In this document: positions 1 through 10,503 of the stretch, one piece after another
Numbering within the stretch: position 1 is the first letter of the stretch
Layout of the letters: each line of letters opens with the position of its first letter
Assembly (NCBI GenBank): GCA_041691815.1
Contig: JBEPTZ010000070.1
Location: forward strand, 1 to 22,403
Source: 70-18 sp041691815
Lineage (GTDB): Bacteria; Pseudomonadota; Alphaproteobacteria; Acetobacterales; Acetobacteraceae
Direction of reading: 5' to 3'
Length of the DNA: 22,403 nt
The notes under the pieces: generated by a model
What the model saw: the letters and a program-made list of their open reading frames with translations, nothing else
Databases searched by the model: none
What the model was told of the DNA's origin: nothing
Made by a program: the position numbers and the translations under genes

Positions 1-1
1 C

Positions 2-208
2 TTCAGCCTGCCGCTGTGCCCGGACCCAGAGAGCAAGGGCGAGGGCGTCACCCCCGAGCAACTCCTGATCATCCTGGAGCAGCTGATGCTCGACGCCGCC
101 AAGGCGCTGCCGCACGTGCGTGACCTGTGGGCGGCCCGCCACGATATCGGCGCCGCGCTGGAGGCTGAGGTGGCCCGCCTCGCCACCATCGGGGCGACCC
201 AGCCCTAG
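2..208 (+). CDS. C-terminal end of an unrecognised protein (partial at window edge)
   Basis: An open frame enters from the left edge and stops at TAG 206-208, giving 68 visible residues. They are mostly helical and acidic/leucine-rich, with runs such as TPEQLLIILEQLMLDAA and GAALEAEVARLATIG. Third codon positions are strongly GC-biased, as in the true genes of this window, which supports real coding. I do not recognise the family. It lies just upstream of a broken integrase, so it may be cargo of the same mobile element, but that is inference. The start and most of the protein lie outside the window. Confidence 0.55.
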   Translation, partial: FSLPLCPDPESKGEGVTPEQLLIILEQLMLDAAKALPHVRDLWAARHDIGAALEAEVARLATIGATQP

Positions 209-300
209 CCCCGCTTACCTACCGAAACCCAGAAGCGCCGGAACGCCGCACGCAACCAGCGCGCGGTGTTTCGGCGCATCAGCAATAAGGACCGATCACC

Positions 301-381
301 ATGCTCGCGCTTGCCCAACTCTTCACCCGCACCGTCGTGCTGCGGGCCGTCACCATCACCATCCGCATCATCCTCAGTTAA
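301..381 (+). CDS. Possible 26-residue hydrophobic/basic small protein
   Basis: ATG at 301 opens a 26-codon frame ending in TAA at 379-381. A good Shine-Dalgarno-like AAGGA lies at 287-291, nine bases upstream. The peptide is beta-branched and hydrophobic with regularly spaced arginines (VVLRAVTITIRIILS), which could be a short amphipathic or membrane-active segment. It sits between the partial gene and the integrase fragment. No homolog is recognised, and a frame this short can arise by chance; the ribosome-binding site is the only real support. Confidence 0.25.
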   Translation: MLALAQLFTRTVVLRAVTITIRIILS

Positions 382-422
382 GCCGGCGCCCACAGCGCCG
401 AGCCGAAAGGGCGACCCATCCC

Positions 423-869
423 ATGAAGGCAACCATCACCAAGGCCCTGCTGCGCGACCTCGCCCCGCTGCCCCCGGGGGTGACCAAGGCGAGGGTCTTC
501 GACGACAGGCTGGCCGGCTTCATCGCCGAGCAGCGCCAGGGCGGCGTCACCTTCTACCTGCGCTACGCCGACGAGCGCCGCCGCACCAGGGAGGCCAAGC
601 TCGGCAGGCTCGGCGACGTCACCCTGGACCAGGCCCGCAAGGCCGCCGAGCGCATCCGCTCCCAGGTCAGCCTGGGCGAGGACCCGATGGCGGAACGCGA
701 CCGCCGCCGGGCGGTGCCCACCCTCGCCGCGTTCTTCGAGGACAGGTACCTGCCCTACGTCAGGGAGCGCCTGGCCAGCGTGCGCGAGGTCGAGCGCTAC
801 TTCCGGCTGCGCATCCTGCCCGCCTTCGGCAGCAGGGGCATGGACGAGGTCACCCCCGCGGACGTGGCG
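423..869 (+). pseudogene. Tyrosine-recombinase integrase, N-terminal fragment
   Basis: From ATG 423 about 149 residues match the N-terminal part of tyrosine integrases of tRNA-targeting islands. An arm-type DNA-binding (DUF4102-like) domain covers roughly residues 1-90 (AGFIAEQRQGGVTFYLRY, LGDVTLDQARKAAERIRSQV, GEDPMAERD). The start of the SAM-like core-binding domain follows (LAAFFEDRYLPYVRERLASV, YFRLRILPAFGSRGMDEVTP). The similarity ends near 868-870, and the frame then runs through unrelated sequence to a stop at 1209-1211. The whole catalytic domain with the R-H-R-Y residues is missing, so the product cannot recombine DNA. A full-length enzyme of this type is about 400 residues. It lies about 1.3 kb from the 3' end of a tRNA-Lys gene, a common integration target. 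Start choice rests on the family N-terminus and a weak AAAGGG upstream. Confidence 0.85.
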
Positions 870-873
870 GGAG

Positions 874-1941
874 ATGGCGGTAAGGAGATCCTTAGCGAGG
901 TCACGAAGCTTATCCGAGGCGGATGTTGTGGCGATTTCAGTGTCATCGCACGCTATCGCCGTTGCCGCCGGCAAGCCGTTATTGATCATGTGGTTCTGCG
1001 GGATTCCGCCGAAATTGGGTATCGGCCAGAACCTGCCGTGGTTCAGCATGCCACCTGCGCCCACACCGGCTCTCCAAGCTTACGGCGTTTCACCACGGTG
1101 GCCGCATCTCGTTCTCCGCACCATGGAGGATGTAAGCAGGGCGCAAGCGACGGGGGTCTCAAAGCGAATTCTTGTCTTAGATCCGGAGCTGAGTCTGTTT
1201 CGAGACGATAGGAATTTTTTGTCAGGGGTCATTAATCTCGCGAAGGGAGGAAACTGTCCCGTCCAGTTGGCGGGGTCGACGCTTGCCCATGCCCACTACC
1301 TAATCGAGAAGGCTGGTGTCTCAGTCGTGCCCGCTGACGGACAAACAAGAACACGAGCACGTGGTCGCCGCACCTTTGACAAGCTCGTGCGTGATGAAAT
1401 GCCCACGCAAATTGCTGATCGCGGCGAGTTGGTCGTGCAGTCTCGGCTGCCGCGCTCTGAGATGCGGCATGCGCTCGCGGCGAAGCTACTAGAGGAGGTG
1501 CAGGAGTTGCTCGCCGCAACCGACCCGGACGAGGTGAAAGCCGAACTCGCCGATCTTCTTGAGGTCGTCCGCGCTACGGCGGAGGTTACTGGCGTCGAAT
1601 GGGCCGAAGTGGAGGTCATGGCGAATGACAAGCGTGGCAGCCGCGGCGGGTTTGGCTCCGGCGCAGTCTTGGTTGGAACAGAGTGGCCGACTCCGGGCCG
1701 GGCCGGGCAGAAAGCCCCCACGATGATCACGTTACGGCATCTAGGAAAGGTACTTTCTGAGCAGCGGCGTGGAGTCGTGTCCTATAACGCTCTACTCGCC
1801 GCTTCCGGCGAGGGCGTCCAGGTCGAAGTCGATGGGCACAGACTGACCATGCTTCTAACTCGAGACGGCGTCGAGCTAATTGCCGGCGGGGACGCCGCGA
1901 GCTTGCCCGCACAGCTTGCCCTCCCGCTCGAGGCGAAGTGA
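874..1941 (+). CDS. MazG-like NTP pyrophosphohydrolase domain protein, N-terminally truncated at the integrase junction
   Basis: This 355-codon frame stops at TGA 1939-1941. Residues about 168-268 form a MazG/phosphoribosyl-ATP-pyrophosphohydrolase-like domain. They show the KLVRDEMP entry motif, the metal-binding pattern EEVQE (207-211) and ELAD (224-227), and the terminal RGGF turn. Such enzymes hydrolyse (d)NTPs to NMP and pyrophosphate. The part before it (about 12-155) is unfamiliar: it looks globular, with VVAISVSSHAIAVAAGKPL and GGNCPVQLAGSTLAHAHYL. The part after it (about 283-355) is also unassigned. The ATG at 874 lies only a few bases past the point where integrase similarity ends, so it is probably accidental and the original N-terminus lost. 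Codon use is visibly less GC-biased than in the core genes, which suggests horizontal origin. Whether it is still expressed is unknown. Confidence 0.6.
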   Translation: MAVRRSLARSRSLSEADVVAISVSSHAIAVAAGKPLLIMWFCGIPPKLGIGQNLPWFSMPPAPTPALQAYGVSPRWPHLVLRTMEDVSRAQATGVSKRILVLDPELSLFRDDRNFLSGVINLAKGGNCPVQLAGSTLAHAHYLIEKAGVSVVPADGQTRTRARGRRTFDKLVRDEMPTQIADRGELVVQSRLPRSEMRHALAAKLLEEVQELLAATDPDEVKAELADLLEVVRATAEVTGVEWAEVEVMANDKRGSRGGFGSGAVLVGTEWPTPGRAGQKAPTMITLRHLGKVLSEQRRGVVSYNALLAASGEGVQVEVDGHRLTMLLTRDGVELIAGGDAASLPAQLALPLEAK

Positions 1942-2071
1942 GGCGTCCGCTTGATGAGCGAAACCCCTTCAGCGAGCGGTGCTGCGACGCACAGTTTCTC
2001 TTTAGAGGCTGCGGTGCTTCCCCAAGCCAACAGGTGTCCGCCGGGCTTGGCTCCGAGTGGCCGTCGCCTTT

Positions 2072-2087
2072 GCCGCGAATTCGCGGC
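2072..2087. repeat. 16-bp perfect palindrome
   Basis: The arms GCCGCGAA and TTCGCGGC abut with no loop, in the 250-base non-coding stretch 1942-2191 between the MazG frame and tRNA-Lys. Apart from this palindrome I see no gene in that stretch. It could be a dimeric protein-binding site near the presumed island boundary, or chance in GC-rich DNA. Confidence 0.3.
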
Positions 2088-2191
2088 GCCAATCACGGGG
2101 CTATTGCGAGCTTTCGGGGTCATTTCGGGGGAATGGCGTGGGACGTCCTGGCGCGAAACCCGCCGCCCGTCCCGTAACCCCTTGGAAAGAA

Positions 2192-2267
<76 letters not shown>

Positions 2268-2313
2268 GCCCACCAAGCCGCGCAAACCGGAAACCGCGCA
2301 CGACCGGGTCGCC

Positions 2314-2342
2314 CCTATAGCAAGCGCCCCCCGCGCTGTGAA
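2314..2342 (-). promoter_or_regulatory. Predicted sigma70-type promoter of tRNA-Lys
   Basis: Read on the minus strand, TTCACA (2337-2342) is followed after exactly 17 bases by TATAGG (2314-2319). This is close to the TTGACA-17-TATAAT consensus and stands out in GC-rich DNA. The implied start near 2307 is about 40 bases ahead of the mature tRNA 5' end, which suits a stable-RNA promoter. It is in the 190-base gap between the divergent tRNA-Lys and livH, where I see nothing else definite. Confidence 0.55.
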
Positions 2343-2458
2343 CCCCCCGCCACCCAACCGCTGCAAGTTTCCTTCCCTCCGAAACCCTTGCGCACCCCGC
2401 AACCCCGTGCTTCGTTGCGTGCATTCCTCGGTCGAGTCGCCGCAGAGCAGGGGGTTTG

Positions 2459-6205
<3,747 letters not shown>

Positions 6206-6208
<3 letters not shown>

Positions 6209-6346
6209 GGAAGCGTTCTTTTTTGCAAAAAAGAACCAAAAAACTTTTTTCCGCCTTGCAACAGCGGAGCGCGGGAGACTCCGTACACTCCAATGGATGA
6301 AAAGTTTTTTTGCTTCTTTTTGTTCACAAAAAGAAGACTCCCTTGC
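6206..6346. repeat. Interspersed hairpin-doublet repeat, element A
   Basis: This AT-rich island in GC-rich DNA is made of two inverted copies of one unit. The left unit has a loopless 22-bp palindrome at 6215-6236 (arms GTTCTTTTTTG and CAAAAAAGAAC), then CAAAAAACTTTTTT and CCGCCTTGCAAC. The right unit, on the opposite strand, has stem CTTCTTTTTG (6313-6322), loop TTCA and the matching arm CAAAAAGAAG (6327-6336), with GCAAAAAAACTTTT next to it. Between the units lies GGGAGACTCCG. Element B near 13750-13916 is built the same way with the same key words. It starts at the livF stop codon and fills most of the 218-base gap before the DUF3297 gene. It may act as a bidirectional terminator or be a non-autonomous (MITE- or BIME-like) repeat. 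Confidence 0.75.
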
Positions 6347-6426
6347 ACTTCCCCTGGCCTTTCCGGCTTGGATTACCCGCCCACTCTGCGTATCAAGGCG
6401 CCACCGATAGCTGGAAAGCCCGCGCC

Positions 6427-6669
6427 ATGACCGACCTGCCCGACCGTCTGTCCAACAACCCGAAGAGCAAGTTCCACGACGCCGCCCTGCTGGAGCGCGG
6501 CATCGGTATCCGTTTCAACGGCGCCGAGAAGACCAATGTCGAGGAATACTGCATCAGCGAGGGCTGGATCCGTGTCGCCGTCGGCAAGACCGTCGACCGC
6601 CACGGCGCCCCGCTCACCATGATGCTGCGCGGCAAGGTCGAGCCCTACCTGCGTGATACCGCCGAATAG
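6427..6669 (+). CDS. DUF3297 family small protein
   Basis: This 80-residue protein matches the full length of the DUF3297 family, seen mainly in proteobacteria. Markers are PDRLSNNPKSKFHDAALL, GIGIRFNGAEKTNVEEYC, SEGWIRVAVGKTVDRHG and the C-terminal PLTMMLRGKVEPYL. No function is established for the family. There is no signal peptide or membrane segment, so it is probably cytoplasmic. GGAAAG at 6413-6418 lies eight bases before the ATG. It stands alone after repeat element A and converges with the sulfotransferase gene, with only six bases between the two stops. Confidence 0.9.
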   Translation: MTDLPDRLSNNPKSKFHDAALLERGIGIRFNGAEKTNVEEYCISEGWIRVAVGKTVDRHGAPLTMMLRGKVEPYLRDTAE

Positions 6670-6675
6670 CCGGCC

Positions 6676-7551
6676 TCACCGCTCCCAGCCGAACGCCGCG
6701 AACATCCAGCCGAGCCGCGCCAGGATCAGCTCATTCATCTCGGCGCTGAATGTCCCCGTCCAATCCCCCACCACGCCCTTGCGCATGAACGCGCCGCGCT
6801 GCTCGTCGCCGGCGAGGCGCCCCTGCGTCTGGGTCTCGAACGCGGCGGCAGCGATGCACGCCCGCACCACCTCCGGCCGATCTGACACGCCGAGAAACCG
6901 CACCAGCCGGGTCATCTCCGGCTCCGGCGCCCGCCGCAGCGCCTCATAGGTCACCAGCTGAAACGCCGACGGGTGCAACTGCCGGTGCGCCATGACCGCC
7001 CTGGCCCCCTGCTCCATCGACGGCAGCGCCAGCTCGATGAACGCCAGCTTGGCGGCCCGCTCATCGGCGTCGGCCGCCGCCTGATGGAACATATGCCACG
7101 CCGAGGCCAGCACGTCGCGCGGATCGCGCATGATGGCGATCAGCTTGGCCTGCGGAAACAGCCGCCGCAGCCGTGGGAACAGGAACACGTTCTCCGGCGT
7201 CTTCTCGCCGATCGCCCGGCACCCCGGCCCGGCTCCCTGCCGCCGTAACGCCAGCAGCACGGCGGTGCCGAGCAGCACCTCCGCCTCGTCCGGCGCCGGC
7301 AGCGGATAGCCGCCGGTATGGCCGAACAGCGCCGCGTTCTTTGCCGCCAGTGCCCGCCCATGCTGCGCCAGCATCGCGTCCAGCGGCTCAGCGAGATACT
7401 TGTCGAACAGCCCCTCGCCGCGGCAGGAGATCTCCGGATGCGCGTCCAGCAGTTGCTGCAACCAGGTGGTGCCCGAGCGCGGCGCCCCGCCGATGAAGAA
7501 AAGTTGCCGTCGGGCAAGCTCGCTCAGCGCCGCCTGCTGCTCCGCCCACAT
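6676..7551 (-). CDS. Sulfotransferase family protein
   Basis: This 291-residue PAPS-dependent sulfotransferase-fold protein has the 5'-phosphosulfate loop FFIGGAPRSGTTWLQQLLD (P24-W30). The partner motif GEKTPENVFLFPRL lies at 115-128, and the 3'-phosphate site IAIMRDPRDVLASAWHMF has R142 and S150. The domain resembles the tyrosylprotein-sulfotransferase/Sulfotransfer_3 type. The acceptor could be a glycan, lipid or protein, and the sequence does not decide. ATG 7551 was chosen because GGGAAAG sits six bases upstream; an in-frame ATG at 7602 would overlap the upstream gene. It follows the secreted triple-repeat gene by 17 bases on the same strand, so the two are probably cotranscribed. Confidence 0.88.
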   Translation of the reverse strand: MWAEQQAALSELARRQLFFIGGAPRSGTTWLQQLLDAHPEISCRGEGLFDKYLAEPLDAMLAQHGRALAAKNAALFGHTGGYPLPAPDEAEVLLGTAVLLALRRQGAGPGCRAIGEKTPENVFLFPRLRRLFPQAKLIAIMRDPRDVLASAWHMFHQAAADADERAAKLAFIELALPSMEQGARAVMAHRQLHPSAFQLVTYEALRRAPEPEMTRLVRFLGVSDRPEVVRACIAAAAFETQTQGRLAGDEQRGAFMRKGVVGDWTGTFSAEMNELILARLGWMFAAFGWER

Positions 7552-7568
7552 GTCTCGCTTTCCCGCCG

Positions 7569-8504
7569 CTACGGCCGCAGCGTGATCACCGGCCTGGCAC
7601 ACAGGTCGAGCCCGGCCAGTTCGCGCGCCGACGCCCCGCCGTCGAACACCACATGCGCATCGAACCGGCAGCCGCCGCTTTTGGCGAACGGCAGTTGCAG
7701 CGTCTCGCCATTGGCCAGCGCCACCGCGCCCAGCAGATCATGCGCCGCACCCTCGGTGCCTTCCGGCCGCAGGGTGAATTCCAGCACGGCATGTCCCGAT
7801 TCGTTGGTCAGCCGCACGCCCTCCGGCGTCAATGTCGGCACCTGGTCGGCCGTCGTCCAACCCGGCCTGATATCGATCGCCGGCGTCTCGCACAGGTCCA
7901 ACCCGCGCCGCTCCTCGGCCGCGCGATTGTCGAACACCACGCGCAGATCGGCAGCGCAGGCGCCCTGATAGGTCAGGTCCACCGTCCCTCCCACTGCCAC
8001 GTTGCGATGCGGCAGCAAGTCGTCGCCCCACTGCGACGCTTCGGCGGGCGAGATGAACACCTGCTGGATCGTCCGCCGGCTGCCATTGCGCAGCACCACC
8101 TCATGCTCGGCGCCCAGCACCGCGGCAGGCAACTGCGCGTTGGCGCCGGTGAACACCAGTTGCTTGTCGCGACAGACATTGTGGCCAAGCTGCATCTCGC
8201 GGCTGGCATCCTCGTAGATCACCTGCACATCGAACCCACAGTCCCGGGTCCGGCCCAACCGCAGCTTGATGCTGTCATCCGGCGCCAGGGTGGCCTCTCC
8301 CAGCCGGTCCTCGCCCCAGGCATCGGCGCTGGACGGCGAGATATAGATCTCGTTCACCACCCGGTCGCTGTGGTTCACGATGGTGACTTCCCGTTCGCCC
8401 AGCGGCCCGCGCGGTGGGCGCGCCACATCGGCCTGCGCCGAGCCCGCAGCAGCCAGGCCCGCCAGCAACAGGCCCCGCACGACCATGGATGCGATGTAAT
8501 GCAT
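7569..8504 (-). CDS. Secreted protein with three tandem repeats, each with a spaced cysteine pair
   Basis: I do not recognise a named family for this 311-residue protein. The N-terminus (VVRGLLLAGLAAAGSAQA) is a Sec signal peptide with likely cleavage after residue 26 or nearby, so the protein should be exported. Three homologous repeats follow, about residues 40-118, 134-214 and 229-311. Each begins with a strand (VTIVNHSDRVV, VVLRNGSRRTI, VRLTNESGHAV), then a segment such as EIYISPSSADAWGEDRL or QVFISPAEASQWGDDLL. A pattern C-x-x-D-x-x-V-x-(F/Y) and a later cysteine in GHNVC, GLDLC or GLDLC close each repeat. Cysteine pairs are 89/111, 183/205 and 279/302, which suggests one disulfide per repeat. 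Repeat 3 has lost the WG motif. It is the first gene of a probable operon with the sulfotransferase. An alternative ATG at 8486 would shorten the signal peptide. Confidence 0.82.
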   Translation of the reverse strand: MHYIASMVVRGLLLAGLAAAGSAQADVARPPRGPLGEREVTIVNHSDRVVNEIYISPSSADAWGEDRLGEATLAPDDSIKLRLGRTRDCGFDVQVIYEDASREMQLGHNVCRDKQLVFTGANAQLPAAVLGAEHEVVLRNGSRRTIQQVFISPAEASQWGDDLLPHRNVAVGGTVDLTYQGACAADLRVVFDNRAAEERRGLDLCETPAIDIRPGWTTADQVPTLTPEGVRLTNESGHAVLEFTLRPEGTEGAAHDLLGAVALANGETLQLPFAKSGGCRFDAHVVFDGGASARELAGLDLCARPVITLRP

Positions 8505-8592
8505 GAACGCTGCTTACAGCCAAGTCACGCCTCGCGCGCCAGGGCAATACACGAATGGTTGCATCGCGGCCGCCGCATGCCATGTTATCGGC

Positions 8593-8751
8593 ATGTCAGA
8601 CAGCACACCGCCGAAAACCGAAACCGCCCCGGCCCAGCCGCCAGTTCCACCCCCCGCGCCGAAACTCCCGAAGGAGATCGGCGGCGCCAAGGGCCCCGAG
8701 CCGACCCGCTATGGCGACTGGCAGCACAAGGGCCGTTGCACGGATTTCTAG
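8593..8751 (+). CDS. DUF1674 / SDHAF4-like succinate dehydrogenase assembly factor
   Basis: This 52-residue protein has a proline-rich N-terminal half and the full C-terminal DUF1674 signature: KEIGGAKGPEPTRYGDW followed by KGRCTDF at the extreme C-terminus. Eukaryotic members (SDHAF4/Sdh8) bind the flavinated SdhA subunit and protect it during complex II assembly, and alphaproteobacterial homologs are presumed to do the same. The sdh genes are not in this window. A longer in-frame start at 8503 exists, but family length and the MSDS start favour 8593. No strong ribosome-binding site is visible. Its stop shares bases with the folD stop in the sequence CTAG (8748-8751). Confidence 0.88.
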   Translation: MSDSTPPKTETAPAQPPVPPPAPKLPKEIGGAKGPEPTRYGDWQHKGRCTDF

Positions 8752-9593
8752 GCTTTCCGCCGCGCCACCGCCGCCAGCACGGTGTTCTCCAGCAGGCAGG
8801 CGATGGTCATCGGCCCGACGCCACCCGGCACCGGGGTAATGGCGCCGGCCACCGCGGCGCAGGCAGCGAAATCCGCATCGCCGACCAGCTTGCCGTCTTC
8901 CCCGCGGTTGATCCCGACATCGATGACCGTGGCGCCCGGCTTCACCCAGTCGCCTTGCACCATCCCCGGCCGCCCCACCGCCGCCACCACGATATCGGCC
9001 CGCCGGCACTCGCCCGCCAGGTCGAGGGTACGCGAATGTGCCAGCGTCACCGTCGCATCGGCCGCGGTCAGCAGCGCCGCCATCGGCCGCCCCACCAGCA
9101 CCGAGCGCCCCAGCACCACCGCCCGCGCGCCGCGCAGCCCGACCCCGGCATGCGCCAGCAGCTTCATCACCCCGCGCGGCGTGCACGGCGCCAGCCCCGG
9201 CCGGCCGGCCGCCAGCAGCCCGGCATTCAGCGGATGCAGCCCGTCGACATCCTTCGCCGGGTCGATCGCGTCCAGGATTGCCGTGCTGTCGATCTGCCGC
9301 GGCAGTGGCATCTGCACCAGAATCCCGTCCACCGCCGGATCGTCGTTCAACCCGCGCACCACCGCCAGCAATTCCGCCTCCGTCGTCGCTGCCCCCAGCC
9401 GCAACGTGCGCGCCGCGAGCCCGGCGGCACCGGCGGCGCGATCCTTGTTGCGCACATAGACCGCGCTGGCCGGGTCGCCGCCCACCAGCACCACCGCCAG
9501 CCCCGGCTGAAACCCCAGCCCCGCCACCCGCACGGCGATCTCCTGCCGCAGCGCCGCCGCCACCGCCTTGCCGTCGATGATCCGCGCGCTCAC
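8748..9593 (-). CDS. folD: Methylenetetrahydrofolate dehydrogenase / cyclohydrolase FolD
   Basis: This 281-residue enzyme converts 5,10-methylene-THF to 10-formyl-THF via methenyl-THF, with NADP as usual cofactor. Typical motifs are VVLVGGDPASAVYVRNKDR with the catalytic Tyr46 and Lys50, DGILVQMPLP, DPAKDVDGLHPLNAG, PCTPRGVMKLL, the Rossmann motif GRSVLVGRPMAALL and the C-terminal TPVPGGVGPMTIACLLENT. Length is normal. The start is GTG 9593, which overlaps the DUF167 stop by four bases (GTGA). It is the last gene of the yggT-DUF167-folD operon. An upstream in-frame ATG at 9956 would cover both neighbours and is not credible. Confidence 0.97.
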   Translation of the reverse strand: MSARIIDGKAVAAALRQEIAVRVAGLGFQPGLAVVLVGGDPASAVYVRNKDRAAGAAGLAARTLRLGAATTEAELLAVVRGLNDDPAVDGILVQMPLPRQIDSTAILDAIDPAKDVDGLHPLNAGLLAAGRPGLAPCTPRGVMKLLAHAGVGLRGARAVVLGRSVLVGRPMAALLTAADATVTLAHSRTLDLAGECRRADIVVAAVGRPGMVQGDWVKPGATVIDVGINRGEDGKLVGDADFAACAAVAGAITPVPGGVGPMTIACLLENTVLAAVARRKA

Positions 9594-9916
9594 GGCGACA
9601 TCTCCCCGCGCGCTTCCAGCGCGACCAACGCCCGCACCAGCCCGTCCGGGTCGCCCTCGGCGCGCAGCGTCTTGCGCCGACTGGCGGCCCCTTGCAGCAC
9701 GCTGACCGACGACTCCGCCACGCCGAGCAGGCCCGCCACCATCCGGCACACCGCGCGGTTCGCCCGCCCGTCCTCGGCCGCCTCGGCAACCCCGATCCGC
9801 AGCCGGACCCCATCCACATCCGGCGCCCGCCCCTGCACCCCCGGCCGGCGCGATTTCGGCTGCACCTTCACCGCCAGCGTCACCCCGCCCGGCCCAGCCC
9901 GCCAGAAGGCGCTCAC
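9590..9916 (-). CDS. DUF167 (YggU-like) family protein
   Basis: This 108-residue cytoplasmic protein has the DUF167 pattern: VTLAVKVQPKSRRPGV near the N-terminus, VDGVRLRIGVAEAAEDGRAN in the middle, and AVCRMVAGLLGVAESSVSVLQGAASRRKTL. Structures of family members are known but no function has been established. The GTG start (9914-9916) overlaps the yggT stop by four bases, and its own stop overlaps folD by four, so all three genes are translationally linked. Proximity to yggT is common in proteobacteria. Confidence 0.92.
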   Translation of the reverse strand: MSAFWRAGPGGVTLAVKVQPKSRRPGVQGRAPDVDGVRLRIGVAEAAEDGRANRAVCRMVAGLLGVAESSVSVLQGAASRRKTLRAEGDPDGLVRALVALEARGEMSP

Positions 9917-10230
9917 AACAGCATGCCCTGCCAGTCGCCCATGATGATCGCGCCATACAGCCGGCGCAGCACTTCCTGCACGATATAGATGCCGAAGATC
10001 AGGATGATCGGGCTGATGTCGATCGAGCCGAAATTCGGGATCACGTTGCGGATCGGCCGCAGCGCCGGCTCGGTGATGCGATAGAGAAAATCGCCGATGC
10101 TCCACACCAGCCGATTCCGCGTGTCCAGCACGCCGAATACCACCAGCATGCTCATCACCGCCGCCAGGATCACAGCCCATTGATACAGGCTGAGAATCTT
10201 GATCGCGAGTTGAAATATGATGGTGATCAC
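9913..10230 (-). CDS. YggT family integral membrane protein
   Basis: This 105-residue protein has two hydrophobic regions (about 14-33 and 72-88) and the family core. That core reads FLYRITEPALRPIRNVIP, then GSIDISPIILIFGIYIVQEVLRRL. YggT proteins are inner-membrane proteins tied loosely to osmotic stress and cell-division or membrane organisation in different species; the mechanism is unsettled. GTG 10230 was chosen: the membrane protein starts cleanly there (VITIIFQLAIKIL) and a GGGG lies seven bases upstream. A longer frame from 10353 adds a non-family Gly/Arg-rich leader. Confidence 0.93.
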   Translation of the reverse strand: MITIIFQLAIKILSLYQWAVILAAVMSMLVVFGVLDTRNRLVWSIGDFLYRITEPALRPIRNVIPNFGSIDISPIILIFGIYIVQEVLRRLYGAIIMGDWQGMLL

Positions 10231-10256
10231 GCTGAACCCCCTGCTGCGGCGGGCGC

Positions 10257-10285
10257 AAGCTACAGGGGGGCCATTGCCGCCGCAA
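10257..10285 (-). promoter_or_regulatory. Possible promoter of the yggT-DUF167-folD operon
   Basis: On the minus strand TTGCGG (10280-10285) is followed after 17 bases by TAGCTT (10257-10262), an acceptable alphaproteobacterial sigma70 pair. The implied start lies about 20 bases before the yggT GTG. Matches are partial, so this is a prediction from spacing and position. Confidence 0.35.
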
Positions 10286-10327
10286 CCATTTGCAGCGCCG
10301 CCATGCCGCAGCGGCGGCAAACCCCGC

Positions 10328-10356
10328 TTGACTTGCCCGGCCGGCGTACGCATTGT
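10328..10356 (+). promoter_or_regulatory. Predicted promoter of tRNA-Ala
   Basis: TTGACT (10328-10333), then 17 bases, then CATTGT (10351-10356), ends 17 bases before the mature tRNA 5' end. The -35 box is near consensus and the -10 box partial. It is placed as expected for a stable-RNA gene and divergent from the yggT operon. Confidence 0.5.
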
Positions 10357-10373
10357 CCGCCCGCTTCGGGAAT

Positions 10374-10449
10374 GGGGCTGTAGCTCAGATGGGAGAGCGC
10401 CTCGTTCGCAATGAGGAGGTCAGCGGTTCGATCCCGCTCAGCTCCACCA
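10374..10449 (+). tRNA. tRNA-Ala(CGC)
   Basis: This is a 76-base cloverleaf with acceptor GGGGCTG paired with CAGCTCC (one G-U), then A and an encoded CCA. The D arm is GCTCAGATGGGAGAGC. The anticodon loop is TTCGCAA, with anticodon CGC at 10407-10409. The T arm is AGCGG-TTCGATC-CCGCT. CGC reads the alanine codon GCG, which is frequent in this GC-rich genome. No integrase gene is found next to this tRNA. Confidence 0.97.
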
Positions 10450-10503
10450 CCATTCCCCGCAAATCAATACGTCTGTGATTTCGCGATCGCGCCGCCGGCG
10501 CGC

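Noticed and set aside
7653..9944. 763-residue plus-strand open frame
   Set aside because: It lies antisense to the triple-repeat protein, folD and DUF167. The composition is Arg/His/Gln-rich, as expected from the opposite strand of GC-rich genes.
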